A stretch of DNA of 64,000 nucleotides from Deltaproteobacteria bacterium (lineage in GTDB: Bacteria; Desulfobacterota; Syntrophia; Syntrophales; UBA2185), in NCBI GenBank assembly GCA_026388545.1, contig JAPLJS010000107.1, positions 1-64,000 on the forward strand, read 5' to 3'. The notes beneath the pieces were generated by a model. That model searched no databases. It was not told where the DNA came from and saw only the letters and a program-made list of their open reading frames with translations. Numbering within the stretch: the first letter of the stretch is position 1; every line of letters starts with the position of its first letter. Shown here one piece after another: positions 27,264 through 36,497 of this stretch. Both the position numbers and the translations under genes were made by a program.

Positions 27264-28162
27264 ACTTTCTGTTCTGTTGAATGGCCTAAGAGCCCTGAAG
27301 GCTTGAATATTAAAATAAGGATAAGAAGGATAAAGGCGAAGACGTCTTCGTAATCACTCGATACATAACCGGTAGCGAAGCTTTCCGTGCATCCCAGCAC
27401 TAATGCTCCCAGTACCGCTCCGGGAATACTGCCGATTCCTCCGAGAACCGCAGCGGTAAATGCCTTGATTCCCACAATAAAACCGATGTAGAAGTTGATC
27501 CGCCCTATATGGGAGGCAATCAGTACCCCTCCGACAGCGGCCAGGGCTGAACCGATAATGAAGGTGTTGGAAATTACACGGTTTACGTTAACACCCACCA
27601 GCATGGCCATGTTCCTGTCCTGGGCGGTGGCCCGCATAGCTTTCCCCATGCGCGTGAATTTTATCAGGATTGTTAACAGGACCATGATCACCGCAGTAGT
27701 CAGTATGATAATAAATTCCGTGGAGCCTATGAAACTGGCGTAAGGTTCCATGAATTTGAGTTCCGGCATCAGGTTGGGAAAGGGGAGGAAGTCCGATGTC
27801 TGAGCCAGGAGGATGTAATTCTGGAGAAAGATGGACATGCCGATGGCGCTGATCAGGGGCGAAAGGCGGGGCGCCTGACGAATTGGTTTGTAGGCGACCT
27901 TCTCTACCGTAAACCCGTAGGCGGCGGAGTAGATTACCGCTACAACCGACGCCATAATCAAGACGGAAAGGCCGTTCATCCCCGACATAGTCAGGACACT
28001 CGCAATGATCAGGGCTGTAAAGGCGCCGAGCATATAGATTTCACCATGGGCAAAATTGATCAGTTCAATGATGCCATAGACCATGGTGTAGCCCAGGGCG
28101 ATAAGGGCGTAGATGCTGCCGCGTGTCAGTCCGCCGATAAACAGTTCTAAAAAATAATCCAT
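27260..28162 (-). CDS. livH: Branched-chain amino acid ABC transporter permease LivH
   Basis: A 300-residue inner-membrane permease, opening with GSIYALIALGYTMVYGI and ELINFAHGEIYMLGAF, both diagnostic for LivH. A C-terminal VLGGIGSIPGAVLGA loop forms the ATPase contact. It lies 8 bp after the binding-protein gene and overlaps livM by 4 bp. Confidence 0.94.
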   Translation of the reverse strand: MDYFLELFIGGLTRGSIYALIALGYTMVYGIIELINFAHGEIYMLGAFTALIIASVLTMSGMNGLSVLIMASVVAVIYSAAYGFTVEKVAYKPIRQAPRLSPLISAIGMSIFLQNYILLAQTSDFLPFPNLMPELKFMEPYASFIGSTEFIIILTTAVIMVLLTILIKFTRMGKAMRATAQDRNMAMLVGVNVNRVISNTFIIGSALAAVGGVLIASHIGRINFYIGFIVGIKAFTAAVLGGIGSIPGAVLGALVLGCTESFATGYVSSDYEDVFAFILLILILIFKPSGLLGHSTEQKV

Positions 28163-28170
28163 GTCGAATA

Positions 28171-29304
28171 CTATTTTACTTCCACATACACCCCTTTACG
28201 GACCTGGTACATGGAAAATCCTACGCCGATGGCATCTCCTTTATTGTCAAATTTGATCTTTCCTAAGGGAGTGTCTACGTAATAGGTACGAAGCGCTTTG
28301 CTTACCTTTCCGTAATCTGTAGATCCGGCCTTTTTAATAGCGTTCAGTAACGCCTGCGCTCCTGCATAAGCATTCAGGAAGAAGGCGCCTGGCTCAGTTC
28401 CGTACGTTCTTTTATGCGCCTCTACGGCGGCGATGGCCAGGGGGTTTTTCGACGTGTCTTTGTGTCCCGTCGCATAAACTCCCTCAGCATATTTCCCCGC
28501 CACTTTGATAAAGGTGTTATCCTTAACCCCATCATCAGATATTAACAGGGTCTTCATGTTTTTCTTACGCATCTGAGAGACTATTGAGGACGCTTCCGGG
28601 TGATAACCACCATATATTACCGCTTCTGCATTGGATTGCTTGATTTTTTGAACCACCGCGGAATAATCAACTGCACCGGGAGTGACACCTTCAAACAGGA
28701 CAACCGCAGCCTTTTTCGAAGCAGTGATATAATTTTTAGCGTATTCCGCAAAACCTTTGCCGTAATCTCCCTTGTCATGCAGAACTGCTATCTTTTTTAA
28801 CTTGAGTTTGTTAACGGCAAAGTCCACTGCCATCTTTGCCTGGTTCTTATCGAAGCCGATTGTCCGGTAAAAATTGGGATATTTGCCGCTTTGCGTCAGC
28901 TCCGTATTTGTGGCAGAGGGAGAAAGAACGATAATTTTAGCTTCCTTATACATTCCAAGTGCCGCTTTGGTGGCCCCGCTGCATATGTGTCCAAGAACTA
29001 CATGAGCTCCTTTGGAAACAAGCTTCGTTGCGGTATTGGTGGCAATTTCAGGCTTACAGGCATCGTCTTCAATAAGGAGTTCTACCTTCCTGCCGAGAAT
29101 ACCGCCTTTTTCATTGATGTCCTTGACTACCAGTTCCGCCGCCCTCACGGAAGGAATACCATAGGAAGCCAGATCACCGCTGTGGGAACCGGCGACACCG
29201 AGCTTGATCGTGTCTGCTGCCGGTATTGGCGTCGGCGCCATGAGAGCAAAGAAAATGATTATGATTACTGAGAAAAGGAAGCTATATGCGAAACGTGATT
29301 TCAT
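28171..29304 (-). CDS. livK: Periplasmic branched-chain amino acid binding protein (LivK/LivJ type)
   Basis: The exported substrate-binding component, 377 residues from the ATG at 29304 (GGAGG five to nine bases upstream). The longer frame to 29394 adds non-signal residues and overlaps the end of yjbQ. A signal peptide covers residues 1-28 (cleavage near PIPAADT), then a type-I periplasmic fold: IKLGVAGSHSGDLASYG, IEDDACKPEIA, and PSATNTELTQ near 120. The ligand may be Leu/Ile/Val or another amide or aromatic compound; this family is broad. Confidence 0.92.
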   Translation of the reverse strand: MKSRFAYSFLFSVIIIIFFALMAPTPIPAADTIKLGVAGSHSGDLASYGIPSVRAAELVVKDINEKGGILGRKVELLIEDDACKPEIATNTATKLVSKGAHVVLGHICSGATKAALGMYKEAKIIVLSPSATNTELTQSGKYPNFYRTIGFDKNQAKMAVDFAVNKLKLKKIAVLHDKGDYGKGFAEYAKNYITASKKAAVVLFEGVTPGAVDYSAVVQKIKQSNAEAVIYGGYHPEASSIVSQMRKKNMKTLLISDDGVKDNTFIKVAGKYAEGVYATGHKDTSKNPLAIAAVEAHKRTYGTEPGAFFLNAYAGAQALLNAIKKAGSTDYGKVSKALRTYYVDTPLGKIKFDNKGDAIGVGFSMYQVRKGVYVEVK

Positions 29305-29383
29305 ACTACCCTCCTCGTTATAGTGAGATGTGATTGCGCTATTTAAATTATACCACCTGTGAATGCAAGCACTATTCAAGACT

Positions 29384-29803
29384 CTAATCTCCAATTATCT
29401 TTACCAGCGCCCTTTTTCTTCTTCTGCCGTCAAATTCACCATAGAAGATCTGTTCCCAAGGGCCGAAATCAAGTCTGCCGTTTGTAATAGCGACGACGAC
29501 CTCTCTTCCCATTATTTGCCGTTTCAGGTGGGCGTCGCCGTTATCCTCTCCCGTCCTATTATGGCGATAGCGTGAGACGGGTTCATGAGGCGCCAGCTCT
29601 TCAAGCCATTCCTCATAGTCCTTATGCAGGCCTGATTCATCATCGTTGATGAAGACTGAAGCCGTGATGTGCATGGCATTGACCAGGACCAGTCCCTCTT
29701 TGATGCCACTCTTTTTGAGGCATTGTTCTACCTGTGATGTAATGTTAACGAAAGCCCGTCGGCTGGGGGTATTAAACCACAGTTCCTCCCGGTACGATTT
29801 CAT
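29384..29803 (-). CDS. YjbQ/UPF0047 family protein
   Basis: A 139-residue protein with all UPF0047 landmarks: [29 protein letters not shown] near 50, [16 protein letters not shown] near 85 and [15 protein letters not shown] near 108. The conserved histidines and acidic residues form a metal-like active site. E. coli YjbQ can supply weak thiamine-phosphate synthase activity, but the physiological role is unsettled. It lies 80 bp upstream of livK on the same strand and 63 bp after the MFS gene. Confidence 0.9.
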   Translation of the reverse strand: MKSYREELWFNTPSRRAFVNITSQVEQCLKKSGIKEGLVLVNAMHITASVFINDDESGLHKDYEEWLEELAPHEPVSRYRHNRTGEDNGDAHLKRQIMGREVVVAITNGRLDFGPWEQIFYGEFDGRRRKRALVKIIGD

Positions 29804-29866
29804 GACGTGAGTCTCCTTTTTCGAATGTAATGTAAAAGTCAGCTCTATTTATAGGTAAACGCTTCT

Positions 29867-31072
29867 TTATTCATTGGAGCGAAACAGCCTTAACCATAGT
29901 GGCCCGCTCATGGAGGCTAATCCCAGTATTGCAAAGGCAAAACCCCACCCGTGCAATGCGTTGTCGGCGATGTCAAGAACGAAGCCGAAGGCAAGCGGTG
30001 CAATAAATGCCATACCGAACCCGGCGAATGAATACAGCGCCAGTGTCCTTCCGCGATCGGCATCATAAGACGAGGCGACAACTCCGGCTGTGAGTGATCC
30101 GCTGTCCAGCATTACGGCGATCCCATAGATGGTGCAGAGTACGGCGACGACTGTGTACGGCAGGTGCGCTAAGAAGCCGAGGAAACATCCTATAACGCCG
30201 GACAGCAGCATGAAAATTGCGACCGCCCGCCTGCGATTCCAACGGTGCGCCATTTCATTGCCCAGAATGCTGGCAGGGACACCCGCCAGTAAAACAAGCG
30301 TTGCCACGTTCTGAGGACTGAGAAATTGGTCATGCCCTGCCTGGATACTTAAACTGAAGGCGAGGAAAGCTACCATCCACGAGCGGAATCCGAAGAGCTC
30401 CCAACAGTGAACGGCATATCCGAGCATATACCCGATGGCCGATCTATTTCGGATGGTCCCCCGGAAGTCAAAAGGTGAAAGTGAAGATCCTTTTCGGGGC
30501 GAATCGGACGTCTTCCGTTTAATGGCAAGAGCACAGATCAAAACGGCTCCCAAACATCCCAGAGACAGCAGTGCGGCAGCCTGACGCCAGTCGAGCCAGG
30601 TTGTAAACCACCCGGACAGGAATACCGAGATAGCTGTGCCGACGCCGTACGACGAGGTGTAGAACGCGATAGCCCGGCTCTGGTTATTTCCCGTGATGTG
30701 GTCACTGAGCGCTTTCAGGCCGGGCATGAAAGTACCGGCGAGGCTGATGCCTGAGCAGAATCGGAATATCATCGCTGTCGCAGTGCCCTCGGCCAACATT
30801 CCGAAGCAAAGCATGGAAACAGCTCCGAAAGAGGCTGAATACAGGTAAATCCGACGCGGGTCAATTCGGTCGGTGAGACTCACAAGGATGGGAACAAAAG
30901 CTGCGTATCCCCCGTAAAAGATACCGTTAATCCAGCCAGCCTCGGTATTGCTGAGTCCCCATTCCTTCTGAAATGCAGGTAATAGGGCGGGGAAATACAT
31001 CGTTCCCGCCATGGAGAATATCTCGGCAGCACAAATGGAGACGATGAATGTAATTTGACTGTTCATGCACAA
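29867..31072 (-). CDS. Major facilitator superfamily transporter
   Basis: A 401-residue inner-membrane protein with about twelve hydrophobic segments. An MFS loop motif lies after segment 2 (SLTDRIDPRRIYLYS) and a second-half equivalent at AHRWNRRRAVAIFML. GYAVHCWELFGFRSW near residue 225 is reminiscent of nitrate/cyanate or aromatic-acid type carriers. I cannot assign the substrate. It is divergent from the acyl-CoA synthetase gene, sharing a 290-bp control region. Confidence 0.87.
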   Translation of the reverse strand: MCMNSQITFIVSICAAEIFSMAGTMYFPALLPAFQKEWGLSNTEAGWINGIFYGGYAAFVPILVSLTDRIDPRRIYLYSASFGAVSMLCFGMLAEGTATAMIFRFCSGISLAGTFMPGLKALSDHITGNNQSRAIAFYTSSYGVGTAISVFLSGWFTTWLDWRQAAALLSLGCLGAVLICALAIKRKTSDSPRKGSSLSPFDFRGTIRNRSAIGYMLGYAVHCWELFGFRSWMVAFLAFSLSIQAGHDQFLSPQNVATLVLLAGVPASILGNEMAHRWNRRRAVAIFMLLSGVIGCFLGFLAHLPYTVVAVLCTIYGIAVMLDSGSLTAGVVASSYDADRGRTLALYSFAGFGMAFIAPLAFGFVLDIADNALHGWGFAFAILGLASMSGPLWLRLFRSNE

Positions 31073-31362
31073 GGTAAAATGAGGAACATATAAATAGTAA
31101 TGAGTCTCAAATGAATGATTGTTCCATTATGTTTATTGTAATAGGGAATCTTGTCGAACTCAATCCTTTTTTCATCCGAATATTTTGCCTCTTTCCAATT
31201 GACACATACATATATTTTCCTTATACTCACCCTGATCAAAAGCGGATTCGATCATTAATTTTTTCTTTCATCAAAATATTTTTATTGACGCTCCATACCC
31301 GTGATAACATCGTCATAAATGTAATCAGGTGTCCATTAACCCAGAGTAAAAAAGGAGGAGCC

Positions 31363-33390
31363 ATGGACCTTATAAACCAACTGGATGCTATCTATAAACC
31401 CAAAAGCGTGGCGGTGATAGGCGCTTCGCCTACTGCCGGTAAAATCGGCTATGATGTCGTCTACAACTTGATTCATGCAGGCTTTGCCGGGCCGATATAT
31501 CCGGTCAACCCGAAGGCGGATCAGATTCTGGGTCTTTCAGTTTACAAGCAGATCGGTGATATTTCACCCCCACCGGACCTCGCAGTCGTGATTATTCCGG
31601 CAAAGGCGGTACCCGGCGCCATCGATCAGTGTGGTATAGCGGGGGTCAAGGCCGCTGTCGTTATAACCGGGGGATTTGCTGAAGCAGGCCAAGATGGTGC
31701 AAAGCTCCAGGAAGAGCTGGCCGATACGGCATGCCGCTATGGTATTCGGGTAGTAGGCCCCAACTGCCAGGGGGTAAATAATCCGCACCATAATCTCTGT
31801 GCCTCCTGGCCGTTGCTTACCATGAAGGGTCGAATGGCCTTCATTTCCCAGAGCGGGACGGTTGGTGCGGCACTCATGGACTGGGCCAGCGAGGAACATC
31901 TCGGCGTAAGCGTTTTTGTCAGTCTGGGCAACCGAGCCGATGTCGATGAAGCAGATTGCATCCGGTATTTTAACCAGGATCCTCATACCAGGGTAATCGC
32001 CCTCTATATCGAGGGTGTAAAGCGACCGGTCGACTTCCAAAACGCCCTGGCCGCAGCCACTAAACCTGTTGTCATTCTCAAATCCGGGCGCACCCCGAGA
32101 GGCCGTATCGCGGCGGAGTCACACACCAAATCACTGGCGGGAGTGGATGCCGTTTATGACGCTATCTTCAAAAAGTACAACGTGCACCGTGCCGATACCA
32201 TTGAAGAACTCTACGATTATGCCAAAGCACTGGCCCATATGTCAAAGCCTCCCGGAAGAAGGTTACTCAATATCACCAGTTCGGGAGGAGCCGCGATAAT
32301 AGCAATCGACCAGGCGGAAAAACTGGGTTTCGAGACGCCAACACCGAGTACCGCCCTCAAAGAACGTTTGCGTGCGATCTTGCCCGCCCACTGCGCAGTT
32401 GATAATCCTATAGATCTTACCGGAGACGTCATCGGCGATCCGACCCTGTATACCAAAGTGATTGATGCCGCCAGGGCTGACTACGATACTATGGTCATTA
32501 TTTTTGGCGACCCGATTTCCGGGGCCTCTAAAATCGTTACCCCGGATGCCTCTGAACTGGTGATTTTTTTAGGCGGCGCCGATGTCGAACGGGAGGAACG
32601 TCTTCTTATCCACGAGCGAGGTATTCCGGTTTTTCCTGCTCCCGAACGTGGTCTCAAGGCATTGCATCAATTCTTCCGGTTTGACAGCCGACCCATTTCT
32701 CCTTCTTTACCCCATGCATCGACTTCCGGTTTGCATCTGTTGCCCGCCGGTGAGTCATTGGCATTGCTGGATAAAGCCGGTATCCCCGCGGTTGCCGCGC
32801 TACTGGCTACTTCACCCGAAGAGGCTGTGGCGCTGGCTCGCGATGTTGCCGCGCCGGTCGCACTCAAGATAGCCTCATTAGATATAGCCCATAAAAGCGA
32901 TGTAGGCGGTGTACGTCTCAATCTATCCACTGATGAAGAAGTGCACACAGCGTATCGGGAAATTATGGCCGGCGCCGCCTCACATGCCCCCAATGCCCGG
33001 CTGGAAGGGGTAACCGTATCCCCTATGGCCAGGCCCGGCGGCATGGAAGTTATTGTTGGAGTTTTTACTGACCCTCAGTACGGTCCTACCCTGATGTTCG
33101 GCCTGGGGGGGATTTTTACCGAGATATATAAAGATGTACAGTTCTGCCTGCTGCCTGCGTCAGAGGAGGAACTGCGGCAGACGATCCGCTCTGTCACCGG
33201 GTACCCTTTGCTTGCCGGTGTCCGGGGGCAACCGCCCAGGGATCAGGCGGCACTTGTAGAGGTTATGAAAGGAGTCTCCCGATTGGCGGTCGGCAATCCC
33301 GATCTTGACCAGATCGATCTTAACCCGGTGCTGGTTTACGAGCAAGGCGTCTCTGTTGTGGATGTCCGTATATTCAGGCGAAGTATGTAA
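31363..33390 (+). CDS. ADP-forming acetate/acyl-CoA synthetase, fused alpha-beta subunits
   Basis: Reversible acyl-CoA + ADP + Pi to acid + ATP + CoA enzyme, 675 residues. I choose the ATG at 31363 preceded by GGAGGAG; the open frame upstream to 31111 is AT-rich and non-coding. It contains a CoA-binding Rossmann domain (about 8-100, SVAVIGASPTAGKIGYDV) and succinyl-CoA-ligase-like domains (150-420) with the phospho-histidine-type segment AAESHTKSLAG near 245. A C-terminal ATP-grasp domain (about 455-675) contains LKIASLDIAHKSDVGGV and FGLGGIFTEIYKDV. In fermenting or syntrophic organisms such enzymes conserve energy from acyl-CoA. Substrate range is not visible. Confidence 0.88.
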   Translation: MDLINQLDAIYKPKSVAVIGASPTAGKIGYDVVYNLIHAGFAGPIYPVNPKADQILGLSVYKQIGDISPPPDLAVVIIPAKAVPGAIDQCGIAGVKAAVVITGGFAEAGQDGAKLQEELADTACRYGIRVVGPNCQGVNNPHHNLCASWPLLTMKGRMAFISQSGTVGAALMDWASEEHLGVSVFVSLGNRADVDEADCIRYFNQDPHTRVIALYIEGVKRPVDFQNALAAATKPVVILKSGRTPRGRIAAESHTKSLAGVDAVYDAIFKKYNVHRADTIEELYDYAKALAHMSKPPGRRLLNITSSGGAAIIAIDQAEKLGFETPTPSTALKERLRAILPAHCAVDNPIDLTGDVIGDPTLYTKVIDAARADYDTMVIIFGDPISGASKIVTPDASELVIFLGGADVEREERLLIHERGIPVFPAPERGLKALHQFFRFDSRPISPSLPHASTSGLHLLPAGESLALLDKAGIPAVAALLATSPEEAVALARDVAAPVALKIASLDIAHKSDVGGVRLNLSTDEEVHTAYREIMAGAASHAPNARLEGVTVSPMARPGGMEVIVGVFTDPQYGPTLMFGLGGIFTEIYKDVQFCLLPASEEELRQTIRSVTGYPLLAGVRGQPPRDQAALVEVMKGVSRLAVGNPDLDQIDLNPVLVYEQGVSVVDVRIFRRSM

Positions 33391-33466
33391 GCTCTATTGT
33401 CGTCTCACCATGGTGAGACGAATTTCAGGTACCGTAGATAAATAGTGAAGGTAACCTACTGACATA

Positions 33467-33922
33467 TCAATTGATTTTTGAATCTTTCGCCAGGTTGGCC
33501 AGGATAAGACCGAAAAAACTATCCCCACCTGACTGGTAATACCAGCCCAGGTGGGTGAAACAATGTGCACATAACGCAACACACCAACTGAATCCAGCAA
33601 ACCAGGTGAATTCGTCCGTGGGAATACCGTAGACAATACATCCCCAGGCTTTTGAAAAGCACCCGATGTGGAAAGTAATGCCCGCGGGATTTTTAAGAAT
33701 GTGCGCATGCTGTCCGTTGACAACGGCGGAATGTTCGACGGTTGTGATCTCGCTCTTGCAATTTTTGCAGAGGATTGACTGTTTCTCTTTTTCTGTTTCC
33801 GTTTCCTGTAATATTTTCGTGCAGACGGCTTCGATTTGATCTTCTGAGGACTGTTTAACTTTCCATGATTGATCTATATGCCGCTGATCCATTGCATTAT
33901 GCATGTGAATAAAGATATCCAT
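33467..33922 (-). CDS. Cereblon-like CULT-domain protein
   Basis: A 151-residue protein without signal peptide. Residues about 48-145 match the CULT domain, the ligand-binding fold of cereblon. Zinc-type cysteine pairs are C52-x2-C55 and C118-x2-C121. The tri-tryptophan cage is at W107, W113 and W127 with aromatic Y129, and there is a terminal GGDSFFGLILANL helix. The Trp spacing (6 and 14) equals that of the characterised bacterial CULT protein MsCI4 (W79, W85, W99) as I remember it. Residues 1-45 are an unassigned N-terminal extension. The fold binds uracil-like and cyclic-imide ligands; the natural bacterial role is unknown. It is divergent from the DUF4124-C39 gene and alone on its strand. 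Confidence 0.88.
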   Translation of the reverse strand: MDIFIHMHNAMDQRHIDQSWKVKQSSEDQIEAVCTKILQETETEKEKQSILCKNCKSEITTVEHSAVVNGQHAHILKNPAGITFHIGCFSKAWGCIVYGIPTDEFTWFAGFSWCVALCAHCFTHLGWYYQSGGDSFFGLILANLAKDSKIN

Positions 33923-34077
33923 GGTTCTTCCGATAAAGCATATGTGTATGGCGGGATAACGTTTTATTATATGATAATTTGTCGCTCTTGGGTTGCCTTA
34001 TTACTCTAGTTTACTTGATTTAGTTTTTCAAATCAAATTATCAAGAGAACCGATCTTTTTGCTAAAGAGGTATAAGT

Positions 34078-34830
34078 GTGAAAGGAACGCCTCATTTAAA
34101 AAAGCTGATAATCATTCTGGTGATTACGGGATTATCACTACCCGTGCGCGCTGCTGATATGTACAGGTGGGTTGATAATGACGGAGTCGTGCATTTCTCC
34201 GATGACCAGCCGGAGGAGACAAGGAAGGTTAAACGGCTGAGGGTGCAGGATTCGGATCTGCAAACGGAAGTCTCTGCCGAAAAACCGGAAGTGCCTGAGA
34301 AAACAGTTACAGTTTCGCAACCGAAACCGCGAAAAGACACGAGGAGAGCGTTTACGAGAACGCAGCAGAAGCTGGAGAATTTCCCTCTGATATTTCAGAA
34401 GCACAATTGGTGTGTCATGGCCAGTATGGAGATGATTTTTCGATATTACGGCTATGATGTGGATCAGGATATGATTTTCCAGAAGATGAAGGGCAGGAAA
34501 AGCAGAGTAAGGGAAGGAGAGGGGCTTGATGACAGGACGGCGGCGCGTTTCTTAAGCAGGTCGGGATTCAACGTCGATCACCGCGAAGGGGGTGATCTGG
34601 AAACGGTAAAAAAGTATATCGATAATAATGTGCCCGTCATGTGGGGTCATGTTGCGCCGGGAAAATGGGAAGGGTCGCGGCACATGTCAGTAATAATAGG
34701 CTATGATGATGTGTACAAGACGGTCATCGTGGCCGATCCCTCTTTTGGCCGTGAATTAACCATCTCCTATGATGATTTCAAGACATGGTGGGGAAGGGCA
34801 AGAAACGTCATGATCGCAGTATCCAGATAA
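34078..34830 (+). CDS. Exported DUF4124/C39-like peptidase
   Basis: A 250-residue protein from a GTG at 34078. A signal peptide (1-26) is followed by a DUF4124 segment (YRWVDNDGVVHFSDD, 29-43), a low-complexity linker, and a C39/papain-like domain (about 100-250). Candidate catalytic residues are C112 in NWCVMASM, H202 in RHMSVIIGYDD and D220 in VADPSFG. C39-type domains usually cleave double-glycine leader peptides or act as stand-alone exported cysteine proteases. No ABC transporter or leader-peptide gene is beside it. It ends 23 bp before a strong terminator. Confidence 0.83.
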   Translation: MKGTPHLKKLIIILVITGLSLPVRAADMYRWVDNDGVVHFSDDQPEETRKVKRLRVQDSDLQTEVSAEKPEVPEKTVTVSQPKPRKDTRRAFTRTQQKLENFPLIFQKHNWCVMASMEMIFRYYGYDVDQDMIFQKMKGRKSRVREGEGLDDRTAARFLSRSGFNVDHREGGDLETVKKYIDNNVPVMWGHVAPGKWEGSRHMSVIIGYDDVYKTVIVADPSFGRELTISYDDFKTWWGRARNVMIAVSR

Positions 34831-34853
34831 GGATAGAGAACATTGAGAATAAG

Positions 34854-34881
34854 AAAGGCAGGGTGATCTCACCCTGCCTTT
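34854..34881. terminator. Bidirectional-type terminator hairpin
   Basis: A near-perfect 13-bp stem AAAGGCAGGGTGA / TCACCCTGCCTTT with a 2-base centre, ending in a TTT run on the plus strand and AAA before it. It follows the C39-like gene and probably terminates it. Confidence 0.85.
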
Positions 34882-34889
34882 CTGCTGAA

Positions 34890-35758
34890 CGTTAAAAAAT
34901 GAGTTTACCCTTTAAACTTCCTTCTTAATCCTGCAAGACCTACTCGACAATACCCAATTCCACTTATAACCGCTACCATTTATTTTTTCTTACATTTTTA
35001 TATAAGCAAACGATATACCATGCCGTTAATTTTTTTCAAAGTATGTGTTGCATTATATAACATCTTTATTTCATTAAGAATAATGTGATCTCTATCACGT
35101 ATCTCAAATGTACCAGAATAGTTTCAGTTTCTTAACACAATATAATTTGTAAAGAATCCCGACGATTTTAATGCGTTACTTGAGAGGAAAATGGTAAAAT
35201 TCTATATATTGCAACGTATTACATTAATATTTCGATGTTGTAAGGAATACCGACACCCGTCAGGGCAATAAATCTAGATTTCAAAATATTCATATAATAT
35301 TAATCATTTATAGCACATAGTCGTTTTTATCTCCAGTGTCGTGTCACTAATAGTTCACTACATTTTATGGTATGTCATGCCACACTTGATGTGGCATCCA
35401 GTCTCTATTTCCCGAACATGTATTCATTTTGCAGCAAACTGTATCAATATAACTTCTATGATCTATACTTTTTTACTTCATAATGCTTGTTCATAAGCAT
35501 GATCGTCGGGATTCTTTACAATTCCATGAGAAAATCTGGATTTAGATCATTCCCTGCAATACCCTGAAATTATTTATATGCTTTATATTCAAAGACTTAT
35601 ATGCTTGATGTTTCACAGGGAGTAAAGCTGGTACAAATATTGTATTACATCGTATACTATAAAGGCAATGATTGTATACAAATAAGGGTTGTAGTATTTC
35701 ATGTGTCCCGTTGTTTAAAAGTGTGAAAGTTCTATCCATTAAGGAAGGAGAAAACACT
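34890..35758. other. AT-rich gene-free region with repeated 17-bp motif
   Basis: About 870 bp with no convincing coding frame. It holds the motif TTGTAARRAATNCCGAC at 35147-35163 and 35238-35254 in plus orientation and at 35505-35521 in minus orientation. The outer two extend to a 20-bp perfect inverted repeat (35147-35166 and 35502-35521) around 335 bp. It also holds a hairpin repeat at 35371-35399 (TGTCATGCCACACTTGATG). Long AT tracts suggest a regulatory region or an untranslated leader for the small genes that follow. Confidence 0.6.
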
Positions 35759-35944
35759 ATGAAGAGAAGCGACAAGGATGTGACTTTAGGTCTGAAGGAA
35801 TTGAATCCTCATGAAGAAATGGAAACCCTCAATTCATGCATATCAGTATATTTTAAAGGTAAATCAGGGTCTTTCCCGGTGAAAGAGGAGGAGTCTTTCA
35901 TCCTCTCTGCTCTGGCTAAATATTTCCAGGGTAATGCTAAATGA
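35759..35944 (+). CDS. Small protein of unknown function
   Basis: A 61-residue acidic/basic cytoplasmic protein starting at the ATG at 35759 with AAGGAAGGAG just upstream, a strong ribosome-binding site that supports it being real. Sequence begins MKRSDKDVTLGLKELNPHEE. There is no signal peptide, membrane segment or cysteine cluster. A second small gene follows 45 bp later on the same strand. I do not recognise a family. Confidence 0.55.
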   Translation: MKRSDKDVTLGLKELNPHEEMETLNSCISVYFKGKSGSFPVKEEESFILSALAKYFQGNAK

Positions 35945-35989
35945 ATTTAACCTCGCGTCTCGATATGCGGTATCGCCACGGAGAATTTT

Positions 35990-36259
35990 ATGAACGGAAT
36001 TTGCGTAATTAGTCGTGAAAGTTATATCAAAGCACGTGTCATTAGAATTAAGACGACGGAACAGTGCCATATTGAAGAAACAATCAAGCTGGCAAACAAT
36101 GGGTTTTCACCTAAGCTGTTAAGTCATGCAAGAATATCGAACGGATATCAGATATTCCTTGATTCAGACGCCGATGGAAGAATGATATGCCAGCAGATTC
36201 TAGATGCTTTATTGCGTTTGCCTGACGGTAATGTTGTTATCGAAAGAATTAATTGTTAA
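35990..36259 (+). CDS. Small protein of unknown function
   Basis: An 89-residue frame beginning MNGICVISRESYIKARVIRI and ending VVIERINC. It has mixed alpha/beta character and no recognisable domain. A GGAGAATTT sequence lies eight to sixteen bases before the ATG. It follows the 61-residue gene on the same strand and may be co-transcribed with it. I do not recognise a family. Confidence 0.5.
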   Translation: MNGICVISRESYIKARVIRIKTTEQCHIEETIKLANNGFSPKLLSHARISNGYQIFLDSDADGRMICQQILDALLRLPDGNVVIERINC

Positions 36260-36361
36260 ATCCGCTCCACAATAACCACACCTCTGAGGCCTCTTTTATC
36301 ACGTAAGCATTATCTTGCAGAATACCGAGTTGGCTTTTCTTTATGTTCCCACTTATTATCT

Positions 36362-36465
36362 TATGTCATGCCGCACCTGATGCGGTATCCCATCTTTGTT
36401 GTATGATTCCCCACTTCTGCGGGGACGGAGTCTGGATTCCTGCCGCCGCAGGAATGACATGAGAA
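36362..36465. repeat. Dispersed palindromic repeat
   Basis: Contains TATGTCATGCCGCACCTGATG, also found in near-identical form at 35371-35399. It continues into CTGGATTCCTGCCGCCGCAGGAATGACAT, a longer self-complementary block quoted here only by its ends (36433-36461). Extragenic REP-like element located downstream of the orphan small genes and the PilZ gene. Confidence 0.65.
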
Positions 36466-36497
36466 GTATAGTTATTTTTTTTGAGGAAGGATGCTGG

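Noticed and set aside
31111-31362. An 84-codon N-terminal extension of the ADP-forming synthetase
   Set aside because: It is AT-rich and non-coding in character; the ATG at 31363 with GGAGGAG fits the family N terminus exactly.
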